Origin: Dacryopinax spathularia
Taxonomy: Eukaryota; Basidiomycota; Dacrymycetes; Dacrymycetales; Dacrymycetaceae
DNA length: 64,000 nucleotides
Reading direction: 5' to 3'
NCBI GenBank assembly: GCA_037974965.1
Contig: JBBPFI010000007.1
Location: 992,001-1,056,000 of the forward strand
Shown here: positions 10,322 to 22,252 of the stretch, one piece after another
How positions within the stretch are numbered: the first letter of the stretch is position 1
How the letters are laid out: each line of letters opens with the position of its first letter
Program-made: the position numbers and the translations under genes
Notes under the pieces: model-generated
Database searches by the model: none
Told to the model about the DNA's origin: nothing
Seen by the model: only the letters and a program-made list of their open reading frames with translations

Positions 10322-11253
10322 GCTGAGCGGATATTGTGGAGACTGAGATCCGTTGGAGTTAAGGTTATAGAAGCAGGAGTACTGGGCCTTTGGATGCTTT
10401 TGGCGGCATTTCAGAGCGGTATTTATGCAGTAAATGAGCACGATTGCGGCGACAGTAAGAGTCCCAAAGTAATAATCGCGTGGGGTCCCGAGTATCTCAA
10501 AGTCAGGTCAGGAGCACGACTAGCCCGTTGCCAAATCTGGGATGGAGATTACACGGATCAGGGTATAGCCTTTGTACTGAGGCTAGTACTTCAAGGTCTG
10601 CCTGCCATACCACGGCTGTTGGGCTGGGGATCGATGCTTCGGGTCTGGATGTTGGGGTGTGGCTGAGTATTGCGGCTCGGTCGGAATCGCCCCTTGGATT
10701 AGAAGAGACCTTCGTCGACCAATGCATGCCAAATATTGTCTTGTGCTCCAGAACACAATAGGATCCCTATCCCAATACTTCTCTCCAAGACCAGGCAGTT
10801 CGGGTCGTCCGCAGCATGAGGAGCTGCATGGTCCATAGCACCCGGGGTCGCCGCCTAGAGTTCCGTGTAGCGGCGACTAGCGCCCGAACGCGTCATAAGA
10901 AGTGCATCAACATCATCACGAGCCCGCTTCTGCTTGCCCAGTTTCTTTATCACAGTCATCGATGGCGCTAGATCCGTAAGCGATGCGTTCACGATGTGGT
11001 GGTATACCGGCACGGCGGCACGGGTGGAGGGTGGCAAGTTAGGCGCTAACCGTTGCTGCTTCTTTCATGTGCTCCTCGCGGGTTGTTGGTCCCTGGCTCC
11101 GTGTAGATGCGCAACGCAAACGTCCATTGGAAAAAATCGTAGATACAGGGTGAGAAGGTCGTACGAGATCGTAGAGTGATAGCTATCACAGCTGCAGGAT
11201 GGTATGATTCCGAGCAGCGCGACCGATGGGGGTGACCGATGGGGGTGATCGGA
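10322..11253. other. Intergenic, 0.9 kb
   Basis: Upstream region of the repeat-protein gene (first few hundred bp) and 3' flank of the PEX26-like gene. A minus-strand frame of 60 codons at 11037-10855, ending LLMTRSGASRRYTEL, has protein-like composition but no supporting exon or domain. A short direct repeat GACCGATGGGGGTG occurs twice at 11221-11247. Confidence 0.4.
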
Positions 11254-12639
11254 TTATACGAGGCCCCGTCCAGCCATATCGATCGCATCAACAACGGCCT
11301 TCCATAACCATTCCACCGCACCTCCTACGATGCCGGACCCGTCTGGTGACCCGGCCCGTCGACCTCGCGGACGTGTACTGCGCAGTCTGATGACTAGCGC
11401 AACCAGGGGCAGCAGGACGACGAAGAGCCAACCGACCGGCGAGAAGCTCTCCTTCATCTGCCGGAGCAGAGCGCGGATAATTGTCGGAGGACGGGGAGTA
11501 CCTTCAGCGATCGGAGGAGCTGATGGAGGTATAGGTATGGTGGTGTTGGTATCTGATGGCTGACGTGAAGCTCGGACAGTCCCGGTTGGAGTCAACGCTA
11601 GCCCAGCACGGGCTGGTTGAGGCGTAGCAGGCGTGGCCGTATGGGTACTGTGCGTCGCCGCAGAGGACGTGGAGGATGCAGGAGAGGAAGGACGAGGTGG
11701 TGGCGTTCTTGATGGTGAAGGCGTCGGAGTACCTCGTGACGATTTGGGCGCTGGGCTAGGAGGTAGCGATATGCGGGATGACCCGTACGCTGATACCGAG
11801 ATCCGGGACTGCGCTAGCTCCTCCTGTTCTTGCTGGGTCTTGAGAGCATCGAGCGATGTCAGCAGTTGCTGGAAAAGAGTCAATACTCGGGGCGCATATA
11901 CGAACCAAAAACCTCATACCTCTCGGGTTGGTCCATCCAGCTCCCCATTTGCCCATCCTCTTGCGCTATCCCAGTCCTTCATGCCGGGAAGCACCCTCAG
12001 CACCATGCACTCCCGGATTTTTCTTCGACCCTTCATGTCGTCCTCATCGTCAACCTCGTCGGATCCTCTCACCATCCACCATTGCTCGACCCAGTCCCTC
12101 GCGATCGGGTACATGTTCAGCTTGACGGCAAACAGCAGTAAAGCCAGAAGAACTTCCGATGGCAGATAGGAAGACGATGCTTTCGAAGTCGATGGCGTGA
12201 ATAGTACCAGGGACCGAGCGTGAAGAGCCGGAAGGAGGACCGCGGGAGGCAGACTCAACAGCTCGCTTTCCGGATATGCCGATTGCTTGCCATTTCCGTT
12301 GGGCAAGGTGTGGCCATTCGCATGCTCCTTGGCTTTCCCTTTGCCGTTTGGTATGCCGTTGGCAGGTTTTGAGAGGGGATAGACGCTCGCTTCCCATGTC
12401 AACCGCAGGACATCCCACTTGATCTTCTGTTGCTCCATCGCAACCCTCTCCTGCGTTGATACCTGGCCATCCGCCGACTGCAGCAGGTCAAAAGCCTGTT
12501 GAAGATAGTCCGGTACGGATGATGAGCGGTTGAGGAACGCCCTAGCCGCTTGAGGGTAGAGACTGCGGAGCGTGCGCAGGGGTTCGGAGGTGTACGTGGC
12601 GGAGCTTGCTCGAGAGCTGGATCGTGATGAGCCGGACAT
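11254..12639 (-). CDS. PEX26-like tail-anchored peroxisomal protein (tentative)
   Basis: 444 aa in two exons (12639-11920 and 11868-11254). The N-terminal half is helical and carries SLYPQAARAFLNRS, a DYLQQAFDLLQSA helix and KWDVLRLTWEASVYP, which resembles fungal Pex26/Pex15-type peroxins that anchor the Pex1-Pex6 ATPase. The middle is Pro/Ser/Thr-rich. Near the C-terminus a single membrane segment, VGWLFVVLLPLVALVI, is followed by a basic stretch (RLRSTRPRGRR), as in tail-anchored peroxisomal proteins. I chose the ATG at 12639 because the codon before it is GTG. Function is inferred from architecture and one block; another tail-anchored protein is possible. Confidence 0.5.
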
Positions 12640-13394
12640 CACGCCCTTCCGGCGATAGTATAGTCAGTGTGCAAGTTATACAACAACGCAGTATCTTCGG
12701 AGTTCAAGCAGTAGCTTGTTGATGATGAGCTGGGGTCGATGGTTGCGCGATGAGAGTCTTTGGCTAGTTGGGAGTGTATGCGAGGGAGCGACGATCCCCA
12801 TGTCTCACCGCAACTGCCTCCGCGCATGTGAATCGGAGTCCTTTATCGCCGCATTCACGTGCTTGCTGGCTTGGACCAAGTCCGTCGCGCGATTTTACCT
12901 GCGCGCCGAGTCGATGTTCTTCTCGAACGCAATGCATGCCAGTCATTCCTTCTTGATGGCTCTTATCCTTCTGCCTTCTCAACGTGTGAATCACCTTCAT
13001 GACGCTGCTCCGCCATTGTCAAACGCGGCAAGCCCTGCGATCACTGGCGACCAAATCTACTGGCTGGACATCATCGGAGGCCTCGGTAACAACTGGCGTT
13101 AGTCGGTCTGCTGGACTCTACGATCTCCGTACGTCAATCGGCGTATCCAATCTGCTCATGTCATGGACTTTTTGAACAACGACGACTGGCAGTCTCTCCA
13201 CAGGTCTGTACCGGACTTGAGACCTCCTACCTAGGGAGCCGCCAAAGCGGCGTAGTTACGCCGATGAAGTCCCCTGAGCATGCCTGGAAGGTGTATAGAC
13301 CATCGCATATATAAGCGACATCCCGGTCCACGGTTGAAGGAACACATACCTCGATCTCGATTGCTCCCTTAAGCAAGTCTTCCGACATCGCGTT
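12640..13394. promoter_or_regulatory. Divergent upstream region, PEX26-like / DUF7918 gene A
   Basis: 755 bp between divergent starts. Open frames on both strands overlap and have no domain. Nothing else recognised. Confidence 0.4.
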
Positions 13395-14596
13395 ATGCCC
13401 AGCATCGGACCGTTCCAGGCCTGGATCGAAGTGGATGGTGTCAGACTTGAGGAGTATAACGTGGAGTCGAACGAGGAAGAGCAGTATGCCGAGTGCTGGA
13501 TTGCGTCCGAGGAAGGCAAGGTATGCACTATTTGCGTTGTGTCTACGACCATCGCTGAGTCTGCTTCGTAGAACTTCGTCGTTGGCGCCGAGGCTGGGCG
13601 GCGAGGCCGCACCGTTTGCAGCGATCTCTACCTGGACGGGCAATTGTGCACCGGGCGAATCAAACCATCGTATTCGGGAGATCGGACAATCGTCTTTTCT
13701 AGCATTCCGTTTACCGAGACGGAAGATCGCTTGCTGCAGTTCGGGAAAGTGTCCTTGACAGGTCAGTTGAGGCTGGATTGTCTGCACTGGTTCCTAAAGA
13801 CTGAGTCAGACGATGATGCGATCGCGCAGAAGGATGAGGTACTCCTCAATCAGCTTGGAACTATCAGTCTCGTTTTCGAGATAGGGAGGTGCTGCCGTAA
13901 TGACGCAATTACGGTGGGGCGAGGAGAGATCCTCCCGTCACAGCCTATCCATGAGCGGGACAAGAAAGCGGCGGACCACTGCATCCGGTAGACTTCAGGC
14001 TTCTCAAGCGAGCTTCTAATTGGTTTCGCTGACCCTATGGCAGACCAGGTGCTGTCGTACCAAGCCCTGTCGGTCCGAAGTTCACTTTCGTATCAGGCGA
14101 CGAAGAGCCAACGATAATCGTATTCCATTATAGATCCAAAGGTATTTCTATTCTATGCCAGCCTCCCTGGTGTAAGCTCCTGCTAATACTGCGAGTGTAG
14201 ACGTCCTCCAGGCGGACGGGATCATTCGTACGTCCTTCTCGACCGATATTTTTGCCAATGACAAACAGTCGTGCATAGCACCCCCTGGGCCTGGAATCGT
14301 ACATGACCACGAAGTGAACCGTCTACCGGACGAAGCCGACGATGATGAGGCTGAGAAGGCCAGGATCTGTCAGCTAGAAGTACGTTTTCCCACCTGCGCA
14401 CTGTCTCGTTCTTCTTACCGACCCTTGTATGACACAGGAGGAGCTTACAGCCCGGCGCAGCGCACTCGAAGCGAAGAAGAAACGCAGCAACGAAAGGCAG
14501 GAAGAAGGCAGCACCAGTCAGCGGAAGAGGGTGAAGCGGGAGGACGACCCTCCGAGCAAGCTCTTCGCTCGGGGTGAGGTGATCGATCTCACATGA
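13395..14596 (+). CDS. DUF7918 family protein, paralog A
   Basis: A 292-aa protein of a basidiomycete family I recall as DUF7918, with no known biochemical role. Seven exons: 13395-13520, 13572-13761, 13810-13987, 14044-14141, 14201-14227, 14279-14379 and 14438-14596. The N-terminal domain has the family pattern FQAWIEVDGVRLEEY, CWIASEEGK, YLDGQ, QFGKVSLTD, LGTISLVF, PIHERDKKAADH, IIVFHYRSKDVLQADGII. After it come an acidic patch, a short coiled coil (ARICQLEEELTARRSALE), a basic stretch (KKKRS, QRKR), a VKRE site and the terminal FARGEVIDLT. VKRE fits the SUMO acceptor consensus and VIDLT a SUMO-interacting motif. It is the first of three tandem genes in the same orientation; exon 1 is 126 nt in four of the five copies. 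Confidence 0.88.
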
Positions 14597-15321
14597 TCGG
14601 AGTGCTATTTGCACATCTAGATCTACTTGAATATTCCATGATGTCATGCCTTTGCTGCTCCGTAGGTTTATCGATCGTTCTTTGTACACCTGTGCGCTCG
14701 ATCACTGCGATTCCCACTGGTGGCTTTAATTACCCGTGCCCTTCCCGATTTTCACATGCGTGACGCGTCGCCGGCTTCAAATTGATGCGTCGTTGCGCGT
14801 TCGACGCGTCGAGGTCGCGTAGAATCGCGAGTGTTGACGCACCACCACCATTCCTCCAGCTGAACTTGGCTTTGCGGGGCTGGGACCCAACAACTGGAGC
14901 CCAGAGGGATTTGGTTAGGACCGTACGGGTGGAATCTCTATCGCAGCTCAGGGAGCCTGAAATATTGAATAGACAGGGAGAGCGAATTGGTGACATGCGT
15001 AATGTGAATCCGTTTCCTCTGATGTTATTCGTCGTTCATGAAGTCTTACGATCGCGAAAGGCTACTCTGTCAAATGAATCATTCAGTTGTCCCCTCAGTG
15101 GAAATCGCACTAGAATCGACCTGCCCACCTCTCCTCCCCGGTTGTGAAAGCCGGACGATCCGGGGTACCATGAAGACGTCAGAATTTGCGAGAGCATGCC
15201 CGTCTTCTCCCGGACGCCTCACATATAATTTAAATGAAGATGGTCCGCATCTACGGGCCACTTGCCCTGCCATCGTTAACTCATCGACCGCACATTGCTG
15301 CATTCGCTGTACGAAGAAGTC
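14597..15321. promoter_or_regulatory. Intergenic between DUF7918 A and B
   Basis: 725 bp, 3' flank of A and promoter of B. No gene seen. Confidence 0.4.
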
Positions 15322-16510
15322 ATGCCCATCATCGGTGACTTTCAGGCCTGGGTGGAGGTTGACGATATCCGGCTAGAGGAATATAATAAGGTCAAGGTGC
15401 AGCCGGACATGCGGAGGACTACTTGTTGGATCGCTTCTGAAGAGGGAAAGGTGCATCTGTGACGTACTGTCTGCGTCCCTTACCTGCATGTAACCAGCGA
15501 CTTAGAACTTCACGATTCACCTCAAACACCGCTGTGAAGGCAAGGCGGTGCGTTGCGAGGTCTACCTGGATGGGCGTTCGTCGGATGTGAGGATTTCGCT
15601 CGCCGGAAGCCTGACTCGGCAACTCGACTTTACGGGTATCGCTCTGAGCTCTACAGAGGAGCGCCTACTACAGTTTGCAAAAGCTGTTCTTACCGGTAGG
15701 CTTCAGTATACGGACGACTGCAGCTGGCTTATGCGTGTTGTAGATAACGAGGATATCGCTCTCAAGGACGAGAAGATCGTCAAGGAGCTTGGCACTATCC
15801 GACTAGAGATCGAAGTGGGGCGCTCTAAAGCTGCCCCAGATCTCCGCGCTAGATCGAAGACACCAGAGCTGATTCCAGTACACGAGAAGGCGAAGAAGGC
15901 AGCTGCTCACCGGATCCAGTGCGCGTCCCTTGCAGCATACCTACTGGTTCTGTTGCTAATCACATCTTCGTAGGCCAGGCGCGAGGAGACGCATCTCGAT
16001 TCCATTCCACAACTTCATTAGCGACGGAGGCGCGCCGGTCGCTATAATATTTCAGTACGCACCCAATGGTACGCTCTCGATGTTCGGAGTGCAGCCATCC
16101 TTTGTTAATGCGAGTAACATCATCAGGACTCTTGCAAGCGAAGGGGATCATACGTGAGCTGCATCTCACGCATGACAAGAACCATAGGCCAACTACCTTC
16201 TCTAGCTCGGCCCGTGTGGGATCGCATGCATGAAGATAACACGCCTGAAGAAGTAAGTGACGATGAAGCCGATGCGGCCAACGAGGCCAGAATTCGTCAG
16301 TTAGAAGTACGTCAGCTTTCGACTTCACCGAATTTTCCTGCTAACGCTTGCCCTACGAAGGAGGAGATTGCTGCCCTGCGAAATGCCCGTGGCGGAAAGA
16401 GGAAGCGCGGTGTGAAGCAAGAAAGGCGCGATCCAGAGAAGAGGATCAAGATGGAATCGCTCCGTCCCAACAGGATCTTCGCTCCGGGCGAGGTGATCGA
16501 CCTGACGTGA
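15322..16510 (+). CDS. DUF7918 family protein, paralog B
   Basis: 288 aa in seven exons (15322-15450, 15506-15695, 15744-15918, 15974-16068, 16127-16153, 16206-16306, 16361-16510), with intron positions matching paralog A. Domain blocks: FQAWVEVDDIRLEEY, CWIASEEGK, FTIHLKH, YLDGRSS, LLQFAKAVLT, LGTIRLEIEVG, PVHEKAKKAAAHRIQ and AIIFQYAPNGLLQAKGII. The tail repeats the scheme of A: acidic DDEADAAN, coiled coil ARIRQLEEEIAALRN, basic GGKRKRG, two PsiKxE sites (VKQE and IKME), then FAPGEVIDLT at the end. This is the only copy with two strong acceptor sites. In the last-but-two intron a nearer AG would leave only 34 nt, so the downstream AG at 16205 was used. Confidence 0.87.
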
Positions 16511-16776
16511 CGCATATATCGCCTTTTTGCTTTGATCTCGTTCTCCATTTGTGACCATTCCCTGCTTCGGATGGGTTTTAATGTGTATCTCGCGAGTATA
16601 GTATTTCATGGAGTGTTTCGTCCGGTAGTAACAATGTGAGAATATATGTACCGGTACTCCGACGTTGTTTCACATGCTTGACGCGTCCACGGCGTCAAAT
16701 ATCCCAAAGCGGGTGGCACTGCGCCGGCATTTGTCTGGATTTAGTCGCTCCCTACCTTGTGCTATCTCCGGTGGAT

Positions 16777-18001
16777 ATGCCTCTTCTTGGCGGGTACGAA
16801 GCATGGATTGAGGTCGATGGCGTGCGATTGGAGGAGTACCGTGCGGAAAGCTCGAATGAGGACCTTGTCGTGAAATGTTGGATTGCGTCTGAGGAACGGA
16901 AGGTGAACTAGCGTTCCGCATTTCCACCATTCTCCAAGAGCTAACCTCCCGCCTTGATACAGAATTACACTATTCACTGCACGGACCATGCTGGTCGGAG
17001 GAGCAGCAAATGCAATATTTACCTTGACGGGTCTAATCGCCGCGGCATGCTCACTACAGCGAGACACAGGTCTAATGTGTCCAACGGTGTGCGCATATCT
17101 CCGAAGGAGATACAGCTATATCAATTCGGCAAGGTTATGTTGACTGGTGAGATTTTCTGCTGCTCTACAGCGAGGGAGCGTCCTCAACTTTTCCCAGATG
17201 ACGACGACGCGGCGCTCCAGGACGAGTCGGCGGTCAAGGAGTTGGGTACTATCAAACTGTTGATCGAAGAAGGAACTATCGGCCGAAGCATTGAGTACGC
17301 AATGCACCCTCAAGTGGCTGGTGGAGACCGGGCGATACACGAACGATCTAAAAAGGCTGCTGGGCACCGCACGGTGTGCGTTTGACGCCTTCTCCACCTG
17401 CCTGGCGCAACGACCTAACTTCATCATCCCTAGGCTAGGCCCGATTACTGCGGCAGAATCGAAGGGCTTTGTCTCATTCCAAACATATTCCTTCCGTCCT
17501 GTTGTCATCATATTTCAGCATGCGCCAAGAGGTACGTGGACCACACTGGTAATGGCGCTGTTCAGCGTGCTGAAGTGGGACCAGGGGTACTACAGGCTCG
17601 TGACATCATACGTACGAGGAGCCAAATGCTGGTTAAGGACTTGCATCTGAATTCTTACCAGCTCGAGACGTTACTGCGGTCGACGAGCCCGATAGTCGTG
17701 TGGGCGACGGTCAAGAGCCGGCAACAGCCACCGATGCAGAAGATGAAGAAGACGGCGATGCAGCGAAGGCGCGAGTAGCGCGGATCGCGCAACTTGAGGT
17801 ACACCTCGTTTCTCTATCTTTGGAATCGCGCTCACGTCATTCTAGGAGGAGCTTTCCTTATTGCGCAATCGGGAGAAAGGAAAGCGGAAGAGACGGACTG
17901 ACGGATCGGAGAATGGCGAAGGCTCGGGAAAGCGGATAAAGTTGGAGGAGATTCATCCCAATCGACCCTTCGTCCGCGGCGAGGTCATTGATCTGACCTG
18001 A
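16777..18001 (+). CDS. DUF7918 family protein, paralog C
   Basis: Third tandem member, only 266 bp after B. Exon 1 (16777-16902) codes MPLLGGYEAWIEVDGVRLEEY and CWIASEERK; exon 2 starts at about 16963 with NYTIHCTDHAG. Later blocks are YQFGKVMLT, ELGTIKLLIEEGTIG, IHERSKKAAGHR and VVIIFQHAPR. The C-terminal exons code an acidic run, a coiled coil (IAQLEEELSLLRN), a basic stretch (KGKRKRR), GSGKRIKLEE (IKLE fits PsiKxE) and FVRGEVIDLT. The region 17540-17700 is less conserved and the joins there are uncertain, but start, domain and tail are all open. Confidence 0.82.
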
Positions 18002-18778
18002 TTGGCGATCATCTACCGTGGGCGTTGACTGCGTCCAAGTCATGCGCCACGCGTGCTCAGGTGATACCTTTCTACTTCTGAATTCGATTTTCGTTCAATT
18101 TTCGTTCGGTGACATGTCTTAGAGTCCGGGTTAATTCGAGCAATCATTGGCTGGTACTGCCGCGGCACTTTCAGCATACACATGCCCGCATCCTTCAAGG
18201 ATGTTTAGTGAAGTACGGATCACTGCTACGCACCGTCTCCATACACTCGAATTTCCGGACGAACCGATATGCGATCACCTTGGACCTTTCGCTGCTGTCT
18301 CGCACCACGCTGCAGAAGGAACGTCACGTGACGTATTCTCTATGCGTTGGACAGGCACATGTGCTGCTTTAGACGTGCTTTCGATAAACATCGACAACAG
18401 CACATTGATAGCAGAATAGCCTGGATCCATCTGCTGCACGTGGCACTCCCGTGTCACGGTTTTTGACGGCTGAGGTCGTCTACTGACCCCCTTCGATGTA
18501 CAGCTTGGTTTCCTCGTACAGTCCCTAATCTGAAGCGTCGTTGACAGTTCATGTCCTAACAGGAGAGTGGAATCTCTAGCATGCCTGGCTGCTTCGTAGC
18601 TCCGTGCTTTGATGTGCAGATGAGAATCGTAAAGACAAAGTATCATTCACGCGTCCACTCGTCTGGGTCCTATCTCTCTTGCACTCTTACTGTCGTTCGG
18701 TCTCTCAGCTCCGAGAAGCATGCAGCATATCGAATATTCTGCGGGTGCGCGATGTACCAACGAGATATAATACATGAC
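18002..18778. other. Intergenic, 3' flanks of DUF7918 C and PRMT5
   Basis: 777 bp between convergent 3' ends. No domain-bearing frame and no RNA gene recognised. Confidence 0.4.
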
Positions 18779-21476
18779 TCATAGTCCGATCCAGCTACTC
18801 CTTCCACCAGGATTGTGCAAGCTCGTCTGACCAATCTTGACCCTCGTCAGCTCCCCACGCGCACCAAAGTCCACAAACCCAGCGTTCCCTTCAGCAGTAG
18901 GCGAAGCATCCAGCATCGGACTCGGTCGGGGCGGGCGGACGGGTGTGATGGACCCTTGTCGCGGAGTATTCGGAGCGCCGGTGCTTTGCGGAGTGATGAA
19001 GCCGAGAGCGGAGGAAGGCGCGGGTGTGGGTACGGGTAGGAACGACTCGGCGTACCACTCGTACCATACCTTTTGTCGGGACGTCATTCGCCATAGATGG
19101 ACGTCAAGTTCGGCATTAGCGGGAAGATACAGAGGATCCTACCAGATCTTAGCTAGGGTTGCATCTGCGAATGAATGTGACAAGACGTACCTTCAGCGGG
19201 AAGTAGAAAGGGAACCAGCTAAGCATGTTGTTCGACTTCTGCGCCTTCGTCTCGGGATGTATGCTGAGGGAAACGTCGCCGTACAAATGGGCTTCGAAGT
19301 AGCCGGCAAGCCCGTGCAGGACGCCGGAGTGGGGTATATGGAAAGTAAGATGAGCGGAGCGGGTATTATGTGTGTTGCTGAATGGTAGCCCTGTTACCGT
19401 ATATTAGAGAAAATGGACACCAGAAAGCGGATATATGCGTACCTCGCGCGTCAACGAACAGATCCCTTCTCGGGTGCTCGAAACTCCAGCATTCTTGCAC
19501 CTTCGTACCACACACACCGCGCACTCCGCCTCCTTCGCCGGACAGGACATTGGTTGCTTGAAACATGACAACATAAGGCGTCTCCGCGTTCTTCTGTTCA
19601 TCACCGACTGTCTGGTGCAAGACCTCGTTGTACAGCTTGGAAGAGGAGAGCGGGGCGACATGCGCCGTGTAGAAGGAAGGGATGGAGATGCCATCGTCCT
19701 TCAGGAATCGCTGTGCACCATCGAGACATTCTGGGCTGAGCTCGTTGTCGCCGAATGAACCGAGCAGCTCGCTGATCAAGATGTCAACCTTCTCCGGTAG
19801 TTCGATTGCGCGCATATCGCCAAAGTAGAGCGAGACGGCGTTTCCCCATTCAAGCAAATTGCGTTCCTGCAGTCTGAATAAGGTGTAAGCAAGGGAGAAG
19901 TGAAATGGAAGGAAGGTGCTTACGTTACCAGCGCATTTGGGTTCTTCTCGATAGCATATATGGTCACGTTGGCAAGCTCGCATCGCTGGATTGCCTTGTA
20001 TGCTCTTGCAATCAACGGCCCTCGACCTGCACCAGCGACGCATATTGCCCTAGCCTCTGATTAGCGAGTTTATACGCATGTATGCAACCGAACTCACGTT
20101 TCCTGCCCTCCTCTGGCCTGCAAGGCCTGGTAGACTGCCTCCTCATACCTCTCGTATTTGACCGGATCCCTCTCAAAGATTGCATACGTTGAGCTCTGCA
20201 GGTTGTCCATCAGAGGCTGGAGGGGCGCCTGTACGCGGTCCATATACGTGCTCGCGAAGCTCTCCAGCGTGCCCTCCGTTCGCATCGCCTGCAGCGGAGC
20301 ACTCGTCTTCTCGAGATATCGCACATATTCGGCGTATCCCTTGCTTCCACCCGCACTATGCAGGTTGGCTTGGGTTTTGGAGAGGATGACGATCGGTAGG
20401 AACTGCATGACTTCTTTGATGAAGTTTTGGGTGGCTTTTGCGAGGACGGGATAGCCTTTTGCGTTAGGGATGAAAGAGGTTGCCGGGAGGAAGATGTGCC
20501 GGATCGGTTCGGCGGACCACCGGTCCATAGCACCGAGACGTAGGGGAAAAGGAGGTGAGAGGTCAAGAACTGCCGAACATAACCAATTAGATGCGCATAT
20601 ATTCGCTTCGGAGAAGACGTACCGATTGATAGCCGTGCATTATACCCGCATACAGTCCGTATCACATCCCACATCTCCCAGGCGCTATCCAACCCACCTG
20701 CCTCCACTCCCGCCCCAGGACTGACAACAATCTGCGGGCTCTTGAGCGAGTCGGTCTCCGCTTTCATCGTTATGCTCCGCGGTGAACCGCCCGTGCGCTG
20801 CTCCATCTCGCTCACGGGGATCCGAATGGCGAGCTGCATGTACGAGCCGAAGGAGGTGTCGTTGAGGATCGCGTTGATGGCGCGTGCATAGTCGGCGACG
20901 TGCGCGCGGTTGCGCGGCGGTGGGAGGACGACTGTGCGGACATCGAGGTAGGTTGCGTACGCCAATTCTTGCCGGAGAGCCTGTACGTCATGAGCCAAGT
21001 ACCACAGAACGGGTAGCGGGTAGAGAGCTTACCAGCTCAGAATCATACCGGATCCCAGACTCGGGGCTATCCAGCTCGAGCCAGGCGCTCACCATCCCAA
21101 TAAGCGAGTAAGTCTCCTCCAGCCTGGTGACCGTCACCTCCTCCCTCTCGAACTTGGGATGCAGCCTCCATTCCTCCGCCTCTTTCTCGACAGCCTCGTC
21201 CCTCGCCATCCCCGAGCTCCCCTCTCCGGATGGCCCTGCGCCTAATGGCGGCTGGAGGCACATCCTGCTCCATCGGTCCTTCCACTTCGGCGTCGTGAGC
21301 GGCAGGCAGACATATGTGTATAGGCGGCTCGCGAGGGTCGTGCTGATGAACTCTTGTATGGGCGTGGGGTCGTCTGGCTGGCGCGTTGCATCGGGTGAAG
21401 GGCCGCGAAGCGCCTGAAGCTCGGAGGTTGGAATGTGCAGAGCGATGGGGATCGAGAGTGGATCGGGGTAAGACAT
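18779..21476 (-). CDS. Protein arginine methyltransferase 5 (PRMT5 / Skb1 / Hsl7)
   Basis: Type II arginine methyltransferase making symmetric dimethylarginine on Sm proteins, histones and other targets. Several exons; the first introns are 21032-20981, 20622-20570 and 20097-20050, with others near 19920-19875, 19440-19390 and 19190-19140. The N-terminal TIM-barrel is visible (HPKFEREEV, ELALRQELAYATYLDVRTV, LSIVLDLTSP). The catalytic part has FERDPVKYERYEEAVYQAL, the SAM-binding VAGAGRGPLIARAYKA, and the double-E loop SELLGSFGDNELSPECLDG. The C-terminal beta-barrel follows (GYFEAHLYGDVSLSIHP, MLSWFPFYFPL). A Ser/Pro/Thr-rich insert near the C-terminus (ALGFITPQSTGAPNTPRQ) is unusual for the family. 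It lies between DUF7918 copies C and D. Confidence 0.93.
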
Positions 21477-22252
21477 CGTGTGCTTCGATGCTTAATTTTC
21501 GGGTCAGGGCAGGGTGGTCGAGGATGATCGCGCTGCTGCTGGTTATACGCAACGGTGGTATAGACCGTGTCTGGACAGTGGAGGGAGTAAAGTAAACAGC
21601 TGCGCTCGGGACCAATGCACCGTTGAACTATGTCTGTTACCGGCGGTAAGTGGTGCGAGACGAAAGACAACGTAAAGGATAACGGCAAGGTCGACGTCTG
21701 CATACAATCGGGTGACACCACCCAGCGAGCTTGGTGCTCTTTTCTTCTTGGCCCTCTGAGTTATCCGAGACTGATCGACGTTGTCAAGCTCGGCAGGTCG
21801 CGGACCGTCGTGGCGCTTTTCAGCTGCGGTATTTTTCCCTTGTTTGATGCACACGATGAGGGGGCAAACAAAAAGCGACTAAGGGACCGTCGTTTGCGGG
21901 TTCATTCATTCGCATTCCGACGGACATAAGACCGGCAGAGCGCGCCTTGAATTGCGTTCAGCTCCTCCCCGCATCGCTCTCAACCTCCCACCACAAAGGG
22001 TCCTCTCTCTCCCCAGTAGTTCCTAGGTCGCTACAGCCGAATAGCCAGGCTCGGTCGCTCGTCATAACACCATCACTAGCCTCATCACTCGTCGGTATAT
22101 AAGCCTGCAGACTGAGAGTTTTCTCGTTTGCCTTGCTTCCGCTCTTCGTTCTCTTCCCCTGCACGCGTCGACTTCCGGCGTCAACATCTTGCGCATACAT
22201 CTACCTCCTACCAACGATTCCCTTGCTCCTGTTCCGATACCACCTCAACGCC
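21477..22252. promoter_or_regulatory. Divergent upstream region, PRMT5 / DUF7918 gene D
   Basis: 776 bp between divergent starts. A GTATATAAGC motif at about 22095-22104 is a good TATA candidate for gene D, about 150 bp upstream of its ATG. No other gene seen. Confidence 0.5.

Noticed and set aside
10855-11037. 60-codon minus frame ending SRRYTEL
   Set aside because: Protein-like composition but too short and without a supporting upstream exon.
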